The position numbers and the translations under genes were made by a program. DNA of 64,000 nt, taken from positions 182,198-246,197 of the forward strand of contig VXAU01006172.1 in assembly GCA_013399695.1 (NCBI GenBank). The letters are read 5' to 3'. The stretch comes from Formicarius rufipectus (Eukaryota; Chordata; Aves; Passeriformes; Formicariidae). How positions within the stretch are numbered: the first letter of the stretch is position 1; each line of letters begins with the position of its first letter. The notes under the pieces were generated by a model. That model had not been told where the DNA came from. It saw only the letters and a program-made list of their open reading frames with translations, and ran no database searches. Shown here piece after piece: positions 12,401-27,400 of this stretch.

Positions 12401-15400
12401 CTTCTGTGTACAAAAAAGATTATTGCAAAGGTTTTGGGACACCAGCTCAGGACAGATGCAGGGCAGTATTTTATTGACATTCTGAAGTCAGGCTTTATTA
12501 GGGCAAATGATTGTTTATGGTTACTATTTCTAGTGGACAAGTAACATCACTCTATGAAAAAAATATGCCAAACTTCAAGCTGTTTAATCAGAACCCTAAC
12601 AGAAATAAAAATTTGGCACAAATATGAAGGAAATATTAACTTCTTGATAAAAGCCTCACAATTTGACATATTTAATACAGGTCCATCATCAAAGTTTTGT
12701 TAGCTGTGCAGCCATTTTAATGTGGTCAAAGTTGGACACATTCTTAGATTTGGTTTACGCTGATGTTATATTCGCACAAGAAAGCACTTCACAGGAGATC
12801 AACATTTGCAACCCAAAACATGTAGTAGCATTGGCAAACTAAGTTTCTATTTTTAACTACTGCTTTTTAAAGTGTTTTTCATATTCATTTTGCACTTGCT
12901 TTACTCATTCTGCAGTCACTAAGTAAATCTGAGTTGAAACACAGATAATCAGGCCAGGGAGAGAGACTGGTAGTACAACCAGCATTTCTCAATAACTGTT
13001 TCAAGACATAGTAATATTGATATAATTTTTTTATTTTTTTTTTTTTTACTTAAGAGCAACTAGATTTTAATTTTTAAGTTTGTGTTTGTTTTTTTTAAAA
13101 TATGGCATAGCAGTCATTTCCAGTCACATGGGACTGCCATTCACAGCAGCACCTTTGCAAACACTGTCAGAATTGAAGCCAAAAGTAGCATGGATGCAGG
13201 GTGTCCTCTGTTCTCAAGCCACAAACACAAGGCTCCCTGTAACAAGTATTAACAAGGTCCCAAAAGGTATACACTCATACTATCCTATTTCATGGCAATT
13301 CCTTTCATGATAAAAAGAAAATCACTTTCTAGAAAAGCCAAGCCAGCATCCTCATAAAGTTCTTAAACATTAAACCTCTATTTTGTTTTCTTGGCTACTG
13401 AAATCACAATACCTGAGAAGGATGTTTAAAAATTTGAATCTATTTCCTTGCAGTGGAAAACTGACTTTCCTCAGTAAGTTCTGAATCAATTTCTACCTCT
13501 GAGAGCATGGAAAGTTCACAATTACACAAACAATCAAATCCAGAAAAAGATGGGCACATGCAGAATCTCCATCATCTAGTGTTGTTAACACACACTTCTT
13601 CAAAGACTAAAAATACTGTTATCAAATGTATCTAAAGTTTTATGAAATGGAATGTGCAAAATCTTTAGGAAGAATTAAATATGAAACCAATTCCACTGAA
13701 ATTAATACAGACCATGAAATGGCCTACTGCTTTTCTAAAAAAAAATGCAGTTACTCTTTGTCACCTCACAGCCAGAGAATATTTTGTAGAGTTGCTAATA
13801 CTTCCTCCACATAAGACATGGGTAAAACGTAGGAAATTTTGCAGACTACTGTAAGCCAATTTTGAGGAAAATCTTTCACTTAGTGAGCAAAGCAATAAAA
13901 TAATTACCATTAACATAGAAAGAAATGTTTAATGGAGATTCCCTTCTTAAAATTTTTCTTGGTTTACTTACTGTTATATGTAGGATATAGCTGTGTAATT
14001 CCTCATACTATTAACATGAAAAAAAATTAGTGTACACAAAGAAAGGATATCATTCCAAAACCAGAAGAACCACGTCATGTACATCCAGAATTTTGTTGCC
14101 AGATATATTCCAAGAGGCAGTGCACTGTGCATGGAGTGATCAAAGAATGACCTGTAAAGCAGCAACAATGTCACATGTTAAGTTCTGATTTATAAAACTC
14201 AAATGCTGAACTACTGCTTTAGAAAAACATTCCCTGTTTAAATATGTACTAGATTGGATATTGCAAAATACTCCACAGACACAACTTCCTCACTTTTCCC
14301 TTCAAAGTTTGTGAGAATTTCCCTTTTTCAACCAGTCAAGTACTGGTCAAGACAGGTAGAATGAGTAAATACTCATGCTAAAATTACACTGTGAAAGCAG
14401 TCAGGAACCTACAAGATTCTTAGCCACATGGACAGTGGCTGCAAACTATTTACTTTTAAGATTCTAGTCCTAAAGGCATTTTGGAAACCATACAACGAAA
14501 ATGACATGTTAAAATTACTTTGGTAAAAAAAACACTTGAGAGACCTCGGTGTTATCAGCCCATACACTTTAATTCAGATCCCATATCTTTTTGTATTTGC
14601 CAAGTTTAAGATAGAATGCCATTACTTCAATTTTTAAAAAAAATAAACTAAGCCATCAGAGTTACTTTCACCTTCTTATACTCTTGCATTTTAAAGACTC
14701 TTCTGAATAAACTTGAATATAGTTGAGACAAACTAGGCAAGTAACTGGGTTACCTGATATTCAAGAAAAAAATGTGCATGGGTTAGTAACTCTTCCAGAA
14801 GATATTGCTACTGAGGAGCTTAAGGAAGCTTTCCTGTCTGGAACAAGGCATCTTTCCCAGAGACAGCTTTAGATGCTTCTCTGCATGCACTGCACAGAAG
14901 TTGACTCCCTGGGTGTTAGAGAGAAAGCTCACGACAAGCTACAAGGCCTCAGCAGCAAGTGGGGAAGCCAAGGAGGGAGAAGCAATGATAAAGTCTAGGG
15001 AATGAACATGAGGTTTTGCCTTCCCCTGAGGTCCAGTTCTGTTTCACAGAACTGTGAGGTTTTGTAAGTTTTCAGTATCCTCACCTGTGAAATATTTTTT
15101 TTTTAATCCTTTCCACTGCTCTAGCATTTTTGGGGGGAATACCTGAATATATTTTGCATTACAAATGCTATGAAACATGAAAAGCCATACTCCAAACAGT
15201 TAACTCCCAAAAATAAAACAAATTGCACCATCTGTCTAAACATCGCTATACTGATCCACTTTGCTTTTTGTGCTGTGGTGCCCTCAGGGCTGCCACAGAC
15301 AAATGTGTGCAGGGAATAGTTTCCATTTTGCTTCTTTACTTCCTTGAGAAAACCCTATAAGAAACATGAGCTAGCGTGATGAGCAGTAAGTGAACATACA

Positions 15401-18400
15401 TTTGGGCACACAGGAGTTACTCTGCAATTTTTCTTTCAGTGAGTTCTGTGCATTTTTGTATGTGTGAAAGTAGGGAGGCAAACACAGACAAGCACATTAG
15501 CTAAAATTCAACATGGAAAGAAAAAAACTACTGGAATAACAGCAGAAGTTTAATTCAAACCTAGGTTTTGTGTAAAACACCTGAAAAAGGATTTACACTC
15601 ATTAATTAAACAAAGGATAACAGAAAGTAAGAATGTTAATCCTGAATAAATGTCACATAGGCCAAAAATACAAAATGTGACAAAACACAGATCTTGAGAG
15701 ACTTGAAGAAATCTCGTTCTGCATTTCAGTAGGAAGCACAGTTGAAGATTTGCATTGAAAAATAATTGTTATGGGAGTAAGTCAGCAAATTGCACAGCTT
15801 CCAAGATGACAAAAAGGCCAAACAGATAATTTCCAAGATCCTGCAAAAGCTTGAGGATCCTCCACCTTAGTGAACGTTTAGTTCACTAAAACGTGGTTAA
15901 AGGAACAGATGTATTTTCCTCTTTATAGAGAAAAGAAAGAGAAGTACTTCTAATAAACATGACATTCAACACCAGAAAAGCAGAAAGCGCCTAAGCACAG
16001 ATACAAGGGCTCCTTTCTAAGCCACACGTGATAACGAAAAGGATAGATGAAGTAGTCTACAGATCTTGAAAATCCATTGGAGCATGGCTACTTGTGTGTG
16101 TACATGCATGTGTGCACGTATATTCATAGATGCATTTATGTATGTTTAAAGTAATGATTGATTGATGAATCACAAAATTACAACTGTGTAACAAAATGGA
16201 CAAAAAACACTTAGAAAGTAGCCTTTTTGTTTAGGCACCTCTTTCCACACCAACAGAAGCTACAAAATCTGACTCTGACTTAATCTCGTTTCAGATGCAT
16301 TTGGGTATTTAAATTCTGAAACAACAACAAAAAAGTTTAAACAGCACACATGCACATTATCTTTCTTCTATTGCATTGCAGTGACATTTCCATTGACTGC
16401 TTTCTGAAAAATTCTTGCAGACAACTGTAGACAGTCATTCAGCACCCTCATCTGGATAAAGACTGAATTTATGTTCTGCTGTTAGCTTCTATCAGCTCAG
16501 TGGTATTCATCCAAGGTAATTCCATGTTTTGCAAGACAACAGAGCATTTTAAGAGTTAGTCACACAAGATCTTTCCCAAAAATAATACTAAAAAACAATT
16601 CCAAATAAATTTAAGACTATCTATCAAACAAAAATGCCAGCAAAATACTTGTTGCATGCACATGAAACAGACAGTGTCCTGGTAAAACACTTACTTGGAA
16701 AGGAACTGCACCATAGCCCAAACGCCACCATACATCAGCCCTTTAATGAGCCAAGAATCAATGTCTAGGTCTGCTATAAACCCAACCAGCCAAATAACTA
16801 GGAAAGGAGTTCCCAGCATCACCTTCTGACGGAATTCCTATATAGAAACAAATACAAGTAACTCACTCTACTTTCAGGAAGAGATTGTATAATAATAGTA
16901 TTTGTTAATAAACAGGACAGACACAAAAACTTAAAATTTTCAGGAAGCTTGACACTGGAGGATGAATCTTCATAAATTTTTCTTGTTTCCTGTATTTATG
17001 TATATTCAAGAATTTGCAAGGAAAGTAAGCCTTCCTAAAATTTTACAACAAATCAGTAACTTTATGAATTTTAGAACTGTCTTCTAAAGACTTTGCTATT
17101 AATCCAGAGTCAAGGCAACAGTAGCTTTTCTTTAGTCTATCAGTTTAGAAGGTGTTACAGAGCACATGACAATCTCTGTGAACTTTGAGGACTTCACTTG
17201 TAATAAAGTCATTGTGAAGCATCTACGAAGACAGAGACTTTTTTCCTTATACTGTGTGGGTATAACTCCTGATGAGAGCACAAAACTCTTCCCAGATATT
17301 CAAAGCAGAGCGACAATGCACATGTACACAGAATGCCCCGTATAATTCACTTCAGGTCAATAATCACTTCATTGTTACAGTACCACGGGGTTAAAGCACA
17401 GGCTGTAGCCAGTACTTTAAGAATCTTGATGGAATATATCTTTAAATCAAGAAGTTATAACAAATCAGGAGCAGCAATATTTAATATCCAGCACAAGTGT
17501 TGCCTAAGTGTTGTGATAGATACTAAGAAGAAAACATTAAGTTATCAAACAAGAGGCAGGAGTGCAGTTCTTCATGCTGGAGCAGTGTATTACCCTCTGC
17601 ACTCTCATTTCCCACCTCCTCCTCTCTGCAGTATTAAATAATAACCTGAGAAGCAAAAAGCCTCCAGGTCAGAGATTCATATATTACATTATACTACCAA
17701 GACTGACTGCTTCTGTCACTCAGCACAAAATAATACATAATTAGAGAGAAGATCAGAGTTCAGCATACCTAAAATGCGTCTTCCCTCAGCTACCTGTGAG
17801 TCAGCGTTGCAACGTTTTGGCTAACTTCAATAGCAAATCAGTTGGTACTTTCGTAACATTTAGTTAGCACAAAACCTAAGGGTAAGTGTGTGGAGACTTA
17901 GGGTTTTACTTCATCTTGCCTAGAATAAAGCACTTTTTTTTTCTTTTGCAGCTACCTTTGTCATAATAAAAACATTTCTTAAAGCTGAAATGTGGGGAAA
18001 ACACAGTCCTGAATTGCTTCCCTTAAAAAAAAAACAAAACATACAGATCGCCAAACCAAGAGCAGCAGTAAAACTGATTTACACAAGTGTTGTATTACTA
18101 CTTACCTTATCAGCTTTTAGTTTTCTCAGAAAGGATGGACTGTCATATCCCTTTGCCTGCCTTGCTTCTTGTAGGTGATTTATCATCCAAACATTCTTCC
18201 TCTGTTTTGCGAGATCAAGTGGTGATTCTCCCTGTCAAGAGTTTAAAAGTGGGAAACATCCAATTTAAAAAGAAAATGCATTCAGAACACTTTTGAAACA
18301 GAAGACTCCTGGTAGAAATTACACATTTTAAATCAGTTTAAGGTACATTCTGGCATACTTGACATGAAACATCATTCATTCCTTTTGGTCTTGTTCACTC

Positions 18401-21400
18401 TCTCATAACTACACATGCATGGACAAGTCGAATATTAAATCTGTGATTCTGACAAAATGTATGTCCTGACATAGCAATAACTGTTGCCTTTGGCATAGCA
18501 CATCTGTGTTTCACTATTCTACACACAGTCTACTAGTCTGTAAATGAAAGACTGTGTTTCCCCCTCAGCTATTGACAGGCAGCAGAAATCAAGCAAAGAA
18601 TAAGAACTTGTGACCCACTGGATCATGGAAACTCTCCCAAGTCTAAAGTCTCACTTCTCAGTTAACTCTCTACCTTTCTGGTAGACTGAAGTTACTAATA
18701 TTACGGAGTGTTTCTACAAGGTTAATGTTCTTATGTTCATCTCAGTTACTGAAGTCCTAGGAAGAAAACAGGAAAGAATAAACTGATTGCCCATGTCCAA
18801 CTATTTTCAAAACTCTGAGCTTTTATGTTGAGCTTGTGCTTCATGCCCTATGGGTGCTAACCCAGCAATGGTTCGTGTTTTTTCTTCCATACTTTCAGAG
18901 AGGACTGACAGACAAAGCAAAAGAGAAACAGAGAAAGATACAGGGGCCAAAGCTGCCTACCAAACTGATTTGATTTTAATGCTTTTTCAACATTTAGGAA
19001 GAGAGCTAAATGAAAGTTGTTGGCTGGATCTAAAATTATAGAGGAGGCAAGAGACAACCAATTGCAGGTACCTCCAGCTTCAGTTTTGCATTTGACTCTT
19101 CCTCTCTTCTACTGGAGTTAACTCCCCTCCTAAACAAACCATTCATGGAGGCTTGAAAAATGGCTGAATCCTCCATCGCTCGGCCCCCTCCTAAAAAAAA
19201 AGTACAGACAGGTACCAGAAACTGAAATCACCCAGAAAGGGCAATAATCACTACAGACAGAAGCGATTTCAAAGATTAAAAAATACAGTTAGCTACCTCT
19301 ATCCCATAGAAAGACAATGGGAATTGAGTACTTAACTGTCATGTTTACCTTTGAAATCTTGCTCCAGATCTTTAGGAGAGTAAATAGCACAGACTACAGA
19401 CTATGAAGTGAAGCTTTTTGCTTTAACATGACCTTGCACTCCTTCTGTGCAAGAAGTTTAACAAAATCAGTTAAAAAAGAATAATCTTTTGACTAAACTT
19501 GGCTTCAAAGCCAAGTTGTTTAAAAGCCAGATGTTTAAAAAACAGATTAAGTTAACTCCACCCTCAACATAAATGCCTGAAATCAAACTATGGTGCCTGC
19601 TTCATTACAAGTTTAATAGCTAATATCTGGGAAACTGCAGAGATGTTGTTTTAATACCACCTAATATATCCAGACTGTAAAGATTACCTGTGGACAAGCA
19701 ATCCCCTCTGGGAGTTGATCTCCCAAGTAAATCCTGAAGTTGTCTTGGGGTCCAGCTGAGCATCCCTTCCACTAGAGGGCCATGAGACACCTAGGAACTG
19801 CCTAGATAAAAAAATTGAGGGAGCTTTAAAGAAGTCTTTTACTATGCTTCTCATCATCTGGCCATTTTATTACTCTAGTATTTTCCTTGTATTTACAGTG
19901 GACAGCTGCCCTGCTTAGACAGCAAAAACAAACAAAAAATTGGGGACCTTAATCTAGTAACACGCTTAAGTTTGCCAGCAATCAATAAGGCTTCAATAAT
20001 ACATATTTAAAGTATTTAGATGGAAAGAATAATCTAAAGAGTCATTACCACAGGGAACTTTTAATCATAGACTTTCATGGATTAGTCTAAAATACATGGC
20101 ATAATCAAGAAACTACATCTCAAGTTCAATAAATGATTCATTAACAGATCAAAAAAATATCTTCCTTACACTGTAAGAGCTCTTTCAGGTCTCTATCTCT
20201 CTCCAGTAATGAGCTTATGTTTATATTTAAATAAAATCTATAGTTTTCCCCCCAAGTCCCCAGTGATAACCCAACTCACTGGGAAATCCCGTCCTCATCT
20301 GCCCTATCTATCAACTGATGCGACAAGGTAACTAACTCCCTTAACAACAACAACAAAAATAAATCAAACAAAAAAACCCCACTCTAATTACTGAAAAGCA
20401 ACTTCCAACTCCAACATTAATCTCATTCTCAAAAAGGAAAAAAAAAGTACCTTACTACCAAAAGGAAAGTATTATTTTCTTTGTAGGGCATAATATAATG
20501 AGGGCGAATAAACAAACAGGGCAAGTTCACTGCTTGTATCAAGCTTTGCTCTAGAAAAAAAGTGTTATTATTCAAATACTTTGCAAACTGACACGCAAAG
20601 TAAAGGATGCCTTACTAAAGTGACTGGTCCCAATTTTTTCCAAGCCTAGGCAGCCAGTGCCTTTCTAACAGACTGCCTAGAGCTGATAACAACAAAGGCA
20701 GAGCTTGCACCTAGTATTTCAGTTACTTCATAATTTGAACAAGACAAACAGCATTCAGCCAATGTATTTCTTTAACCTTAGCTGTCCTATCACCATTCTT
20801 GGTCAATGAGTTGTCTGAGAAAAGGACTTCACTAGATAGTGCTGGAGAAGTCTGGAAGTGACTGCATCAGAATGTAGCCTTGCACAACTCCTTTTGTTTA
20901 CAAGGAAACAGGACACAGACACTGAAGAACTGGTTTTCGAATGAAAGAAAATTTCTCTACTGAAGAGTCAAAGGAGGAGCACAAAACTGAGTTTCTATAA
21001 ACCTACAAAACTCAACCATGTTTTTATGTTTCCTATATATTTACTACCACCTAAATCAGCATCTCTCATAAAGCCACTGCTGGATGACAAAACAGCCATT
21101 GCTCAAACAATTTTGATTCTCTGAAGATCCTAAAAATTTGGAAGGCATGCAAGAAACCTAGACTCCACTGCAGAAGATGCAGTGGTTAAGGAAATCAGGT
21201 ACAGGTCTTCTAGCTTGACTGGAAAGATCATGATCCAGCAGGTTCAAAAACCTATTTTTCTAGTGACTGCTGCTGTCTGTCAATAAAGAAGGCAAGACTA
21301 TGAACTCCTTCAGGCTGGACAAACACTGAATTCTTGTTACAGATTTCATAAGAGTCCAGAAATGTAGGTAAGGTGATGACTTTAAAACTGTAATCACACT

Positions 21401-24400
21401 AATCAGTCTGTCAGGAGGAGAACCAGTATGACACCGATTTTTTCCACAAAAATACATTGATTTTTTTACCATTAGGTGGCATAGAAAAAAGCTTTTCAAC
21501 ACAAGAAATGAGACTAGAAGCATAATTAATTCACATGATTGACCTCACAGACCAGAAATAATTATTATATACTCATATTAATGCATGTAAGAGGCTAGTT
21601 GATTTGTTTTAAACATGTGAAAAGCCATATGATTTCTTCTAATGAGCATTCATGATCGTATTTCTCATGTTCTAAAGTGCATGTAGGATCTAGAAAGCTA
21701 TTAGCAAAATTTGACTGCACTCTTAAAAAGATTGTTCCATGCTCTTCAAGAAAATTGATGCATACATTACTTTTTTTTTCTTCATATTTTTATCACTTGC
21801 AGCCAAGCAAAACAGGCCCTGGTCATCTTAATAAGTAGGAAAAACGGTGAGAGGTCAAATAAATTTAAGTATTTAATATTTTACAAATGCTGATTTATAG
21901 CTGTGTTTTCAATTATAATCAGTCCATCTGTAACACTCTTTAAGTGGAAAATACAAATATTTGAAATTTTTTTCCTAAAACTGACACCAAAGAAGAAACA
22001 GAGTGGGTAGCAAAATACACCTAATTCGATATACAGAGTATCTGGAGGCAGTGGACAAAACCACATTCAAAAGGCACACCTTCCAAGGCTGGAGAAGCCT
22101 TACAGACTTCAAGTCTATGGCAGAGATTCTAACAGCTGCTTCGCAGGTCTAACACATGCCAGAGATAGGTTCTGTTAGTGCAGAATCTAGCTTAATTGTT
22201 AGTAAGTTCCAGTAATCATACAACCTAAAGTTCAGATGCAAAAAACAGAGCCCATTTTCTTAATTTACTCCTACTGGCATTTTCAGGCCTCCAACTTCCT
22301 TACTGACACTGCGTGACCGACTAGAGCATTTGTCAGCTCTCTGGAAGAGAACTGAGGTGTCTCATATCTCACTCCAACAAACAGTTACCCTAGAAGTTCA
22401 CTAGCATATAATCAGTCAGGTTTCCAATTTTGTATCCAAATGCACAGGTCTTCACACATGCAATCTAATTGCACACCCCACTCCTATATATTTACACTGA
22501 ATCACTGATACAGTGCAGATCTGGTGGGTATACCTTACTGCTCGGAGAAATTGATTCCCAAATGAGACATTAGAGGCATGGTTTTTGCTCCATCTTCATG
22601 ATCCCATCATACCCACAATGACAACCTATTCTTGAGATTTATCATAGGCTCTGTTATTTCTGCCTCAAATCACTTACAATAAAAACAGACCAAGTGTTTA
22701 CCTTAATATTTTGAGCATCAACATTAGCTCCAGCTTCTAACAGAAGACTAATAACTGTAGTATTTCCTGCTAGCACAGCCCAGTGCAATGCTGTGTTTTT
22801 GTGGTATTTGTCTCCAAGATTAACAGAAACATTAAATGTAAGTAGTAATCGCGTTGGATCCACACTAGAAGAGAAAATTCTTGTTAGATGTAGAGAAGAT
22901 AAACACATACCAACTTATTGTTCACACATTCAATTTCTACAAAGATCATGGATCAGGTGCGCTATGTAATAGAAATGTGGCATTGCTGCTGATTATGAAT
23001 GGCTCAATTTCTCTTCCCATCAAAGAGAAGTCACAATTCTGTTGCTTTCTAAAGGAGCCCAGCAAGACAGCTTCTTCTCAATGTCATGAAACACATTTGT
23101 TATACAATTCTGGTTTTGTGTTTACCAGAACATAACACTACTGACACATTTGTAAAAACATCATACAAGTTCAAAACATGTTATATTTCCACTTCAAAAT
23201 CCAGAAAATGAAAATAAAACAGGATGATAATTTTGGTAATGGCAGGTATTGGTAAAAGCCAGTCTGTGTTTCTTCCAACACCTGATAGATAGGCCCTTCC
23301 AAATAGGAATCTAATTCAAACAAATTTGCTCTTTGGAGAAGTTTTATTTTTCACTGACTTCTTCCAATCATCCTCACAGTAAGATGTGGATTACTGAGTA
23401 CTTTTTCTTAATAACTTCTCTCTTTAATAAGTCATTGTACTGGGTTTGGCTGAAATTGAATTAATCTCCTTCAAAGTAGCTCCTACTGTGCTGTGTTTTG
23501 GATTTGTGACCAAAACAGTGCTGATAATGCATCCATGTTTAAGCTATCGCTGAGCAGTGCTTACACAGCATCAAGGCTTTTGCTGACTCTCACCAGGCTG
23601 GGCGTGAACAAGGAGCTGGGAGGGAACACTGGGACAGCAGACCCCAACTGCCAAAAGGAAATTTCAGACCATATAATGTTGTGCTCAGCAATAAAAACCG
23701 GGAAAAAGGAGGAAGCAGGGGACATTGAGAATTACAGTATCTGCCCTGCCAAGTAACTCTTAAAGGTGATGGAGCCCTGCTGATCTAGAAATGGCTAATG
23801 AATTCTGCATTTTGCTTTATCTATTAAATGGTCTTTATCTCAACCCATGAGTTTTCTCACTTGTACTCTCATGATTCTGAAACCCATACTGCTTGGAGGC
23901 AGTAAGAAAGTAGCTGCAGGCAGCTGAGCCACCAACTGGGGTGAACTCAGAGTAGCTATAAATGAAGATAAAATGACAACTCTGCAAAGAACACTGACTA
24001 GTTAAACAACAGAAAAAAAAACTTCAAAAAGAGATCAGAACCAGTCACTACTGTATGCCACTTGGTTAACATTCAGAGAAAGTCAAAACTGAACACATTA
24101 CCTATGTGTTCTGTAAGCCGCCCACATTAAAGGTGTCATTCCATTTTGATCCATCATATCTACATCCTAAAAAAAAGGAAAAGAAAAAGACATTGGTGAA
24201 ACAAGTAAGCATAATCAAGATCCAGTAGATACAAAGTTTGCAATGAGAAGCAGTATTTTAAGACTAACCATCTGAATTGGAGAAAAATTGACAGGCTTTT
24301 ACCACATAAACAAATAGTATTTAAAAAATGAAAACAAACATTAACATCACCACTGCCAAACTACAAGCATTTCAATCTAGTTTGGAAACTAAGTAACAGT

Positions 24401-27400
24401 CATGCTGTGTGAGACTAGACCTTTCTAACTTACTATTAATCTTCAACATAAAAGATATACGCAGATGGTGTATTACTGTATTCAAAAGCAGAGGAAAACT
24501 AAAATGATGCACCAATATTTTAAAAAAATACTGGATAACTAAATATAAATACCACTGTCTGAATCCTACATCCTACTAAATGCTTATTAGCTCTATTTTT
24601 CAACTTGCAAAGCAATTTTCCTTAGTTCACTCAGTTCCAATCGTACTTATATCTTTGGGTATAAAGTTACTGGATGCCAGAAGATTTTAAAGTTTAAATA
24701 AAAGCCATTAATAAAAACAACCTATTTTGAAGTAAAACTGATCTATAATCAAATGGTGAAGAAACTGACAGGCAAAAAAAATAAATAGAAACACTACTTG
24801 ATTTAAGAGAAGAGAGCCACAGAATGACCAAACAGCACCACCCAGACAATTCTTTGAAATCCATCAGGAAAGATTTAGTATCTACAGCATTTTTTTCCTC
24901 TTTACTCCCATGACTCACTAACATGAAAGTTGGTAATTCCTAAATACTATGAGACAAATTAGACTCTGAAGCACATTTGGGCAAATTTCACAGACCAGCT
25001 CTAACAAAATCATCCCAAGCTAACTTAATGCAGGACCTGATGAGATGTCTTTAGAGAGAATAGTGCTGTCACTATTTCCCATGCCACTCCCGTTAGTTCT
25101 TACTAGGAACATTACACTGAAAGTGTTTCAATGAAGCCTTTTGCTAGAGACTCCTGACTAAAACCCAAAAAATGAATGATGTTGCTTTGTATCACCCCCA
25201 GAACCTTCATCTCTGCTCCAGAACTCTGCCAAATGCCCAGTACCCTGGGGTCCCCACTCACCATGTTGCTAGCCTGATCCTGGCAGTTGCTTTTGAGAAA
25301 ATCCAATTTAGTTCTTCCAAATAATTGTTTTTGAAATGTCTCTAGCCTTTTTAAAGATAACTTTATATTTCTGAGTTTTTACTCTGTTGCTTAATTAGAG
25401 AAAACCAAAACAACAAACAAACAAAAACAATCAAACAAAACAACAACAAATTAAAAAAAAATAAATTTGATGGAGCAGAAAGAGAACTGTTACTTGATTT
25501 GTAACATTTGTTTAAAAAAAGTTATGTGGTTTGAGACCAGGATCCAATTCTGTTTGCCCACAGTACTTGTACAGTTTAGATCCTTTTGAGTCTACTAGGA
25601 CTGCACAACTCCTAGAACTTCCTTTAACCTCCTTTGTTTGAGATAGCGAAGGAAATGAGAACCCCAGCCCAACCTTAAGGTCATTTATTCCTGAGAAGAA
25701 CAATTTTGATTCACAGGTCACACTGTGTGAACAATGTACTTGGAACTTGTACAAACTACTGTAACATGAACAATCACTCTTCTTGAGATTCCACATAGAA
25801 AAGTGCTTCTTTGTGACAGTAGGGACCTGCCTGGATATGAGTAAAACCATTTCTTCAATGATTCCACCTGACAAATCAAAACTATACTTTGCACACTAGG
25901 TGACACTAAAAGAAAAAAACAAAACCCATGAGCTACAGACTACTCCCTGCATATAAACTGTCTGGGTAGGCTACAGGTATTACTCATACTAAGATACTTT
26001 GTTAGCTGAGATAGATCCCTTAAATGAGAGGCAAAGCAACTAATTGATTAGCAAACTGTTGTACAGATGAAACAAAGATGATGTAACCGTGGAAAGCAGA
26101 TGCATGCACTAATAAACCTCTCATCAGAAATTCCTTGTTATTTCCTTTACCACAACCAGACAACAAGCAGGACATTTTAGAAAGGAAACTCTATTCCTGC
26201 TTTTTACCAAAGTAAATGGGCTGATGTAAAAAAGTAAACCTTCAGCAGTTCACCTATTCAGACTGTTGACCTATTCTGGTGTGCACCAACAGGCAATTTA
26301 GGATTAATTTATTGTTTAACTCTTAATGACAGATCAGTGTTCATAAAGGGGTGTACCTGTGCTGTTAGGACATGGTACAGGCACTGCAAGAATGAAAGAG
26401 TCCGACAACAAGTGACACAATAATCAAAAATTGCACATACTACTGCCCTCTGTATGTGGTTCAAGTGAGAACTCTGTGGAACACAACCGGCAAAGTTCTC
26501 ACTGGTTGCTGAAATACAACTCTGGTTCTGAAAGAGAAAAAAACTTTGCATATCCAAGGATAAGTAGACTTATTCATAGGACAGCAATGTAAGATTCCAC
26601 AAAAAGCTTTTGGAGAGGCAAAAATACCAGGGAGAAAGAGCTTTCTGCACTAAAAGGAACTATTCTGCTGCTTAATACTACTTTGTAAAAGTAATATAAT
26701 TGACAAGGTAGAATTCTGAATAGCAGCTAGAGATCAGAGAAGCATTAGGTTTACTAGGACATTTAATAAGCAATGGTCAAACAAGTACTGTGATACAATA
26801 CAGTTTTTTCCAAAGTACAAAAAGAATCAAGAGATTGCACCCAGAAGTATATTAAATGGCACAGAAAGGAACCAGGAATATGATCCTCTTTAAAACCATG
26901 ACCGCTTATTTCACAAAACACAGAGCTTCATAGAAAAGACTTATCGCATCATTATTCAGAATTCTATTCTCCATAAAGGAAATATCTTTCCCATGGACTG
27001 CAGCACAGGGAAGGGGAAACAGGCTTTAAAAGCATGTACGTAAAGACGATTTATCAGAAAGGGAGATGTAGTAAGTCTAACAATATTTCTTAATTTAGGA
27101 AAGATGTGCTAGTTGTTCAACAGAAGCAGAGATTTTCTCATGGAATAAACTGAGTGCAGACCAACAAGCAAGGTAATACAAGGAACTAAATCTACCTCGA
27201 TCTTTCAAAGAAAAGCTCTGTTCTGTATACTACACTCCATCAAACACAGAGTGAGCTCCGACAATCGTAAGGAAGAACACAACTGGACTTATAATTCTGT
27301 AAAGTAATGTGCTGAGAGTTGGGTCTAGGAAATAAAACACTTGGTTCAGTGTCTTAACACTGGCCTGCACCTGGCATAGAGAAGGAGCCTCAATGCCAAC

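Larger units (their letters stand above)
6846..14050 (-). other. ZDHHC17: ZDHHC17 intron 10, U12-type AT-AC intron
   Basis: 7,205 bp. In the sense direction the intron begins ATATCCTTTC at 14,050, matching the U12 5' splice site. It ends TTCCTTGACTGTAAACAC at 6,846: a match to the U12 branch consensus (TTCCTTRAC) with the branch A at 6,856, ten bases before the end, followed by a terminal AC. There is no long pyrimidine tract. Protein homology fixes both exon edges (WFWN|D|LNFF). It should therefore be removed by the minor spliceosome. Inside are a CR1 fragment, an assembly gap and T-rich low-complexity runs. Confidence 0.88.

Noticed and set aside
13974..14050. Extension of exon 10 through the open frame to its stop as normal coding sequence
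   Set aside because: The true continuation (LNFFFIHLPFLANS) is found at 6,845, and the boundary carries U12 signals; the similarity of the read-through NS pair is accidental.
17333..17641. 102-codon plus-strand open frame
   Set aside because: No motif and antisense to the gene in intron 8; consistent with chance.
25512..25874. 120-codon minus-strand open frame in intron 5
   Set aside because: No recognisable family and no splice context linking it to ZDHHC17; treated as chance.
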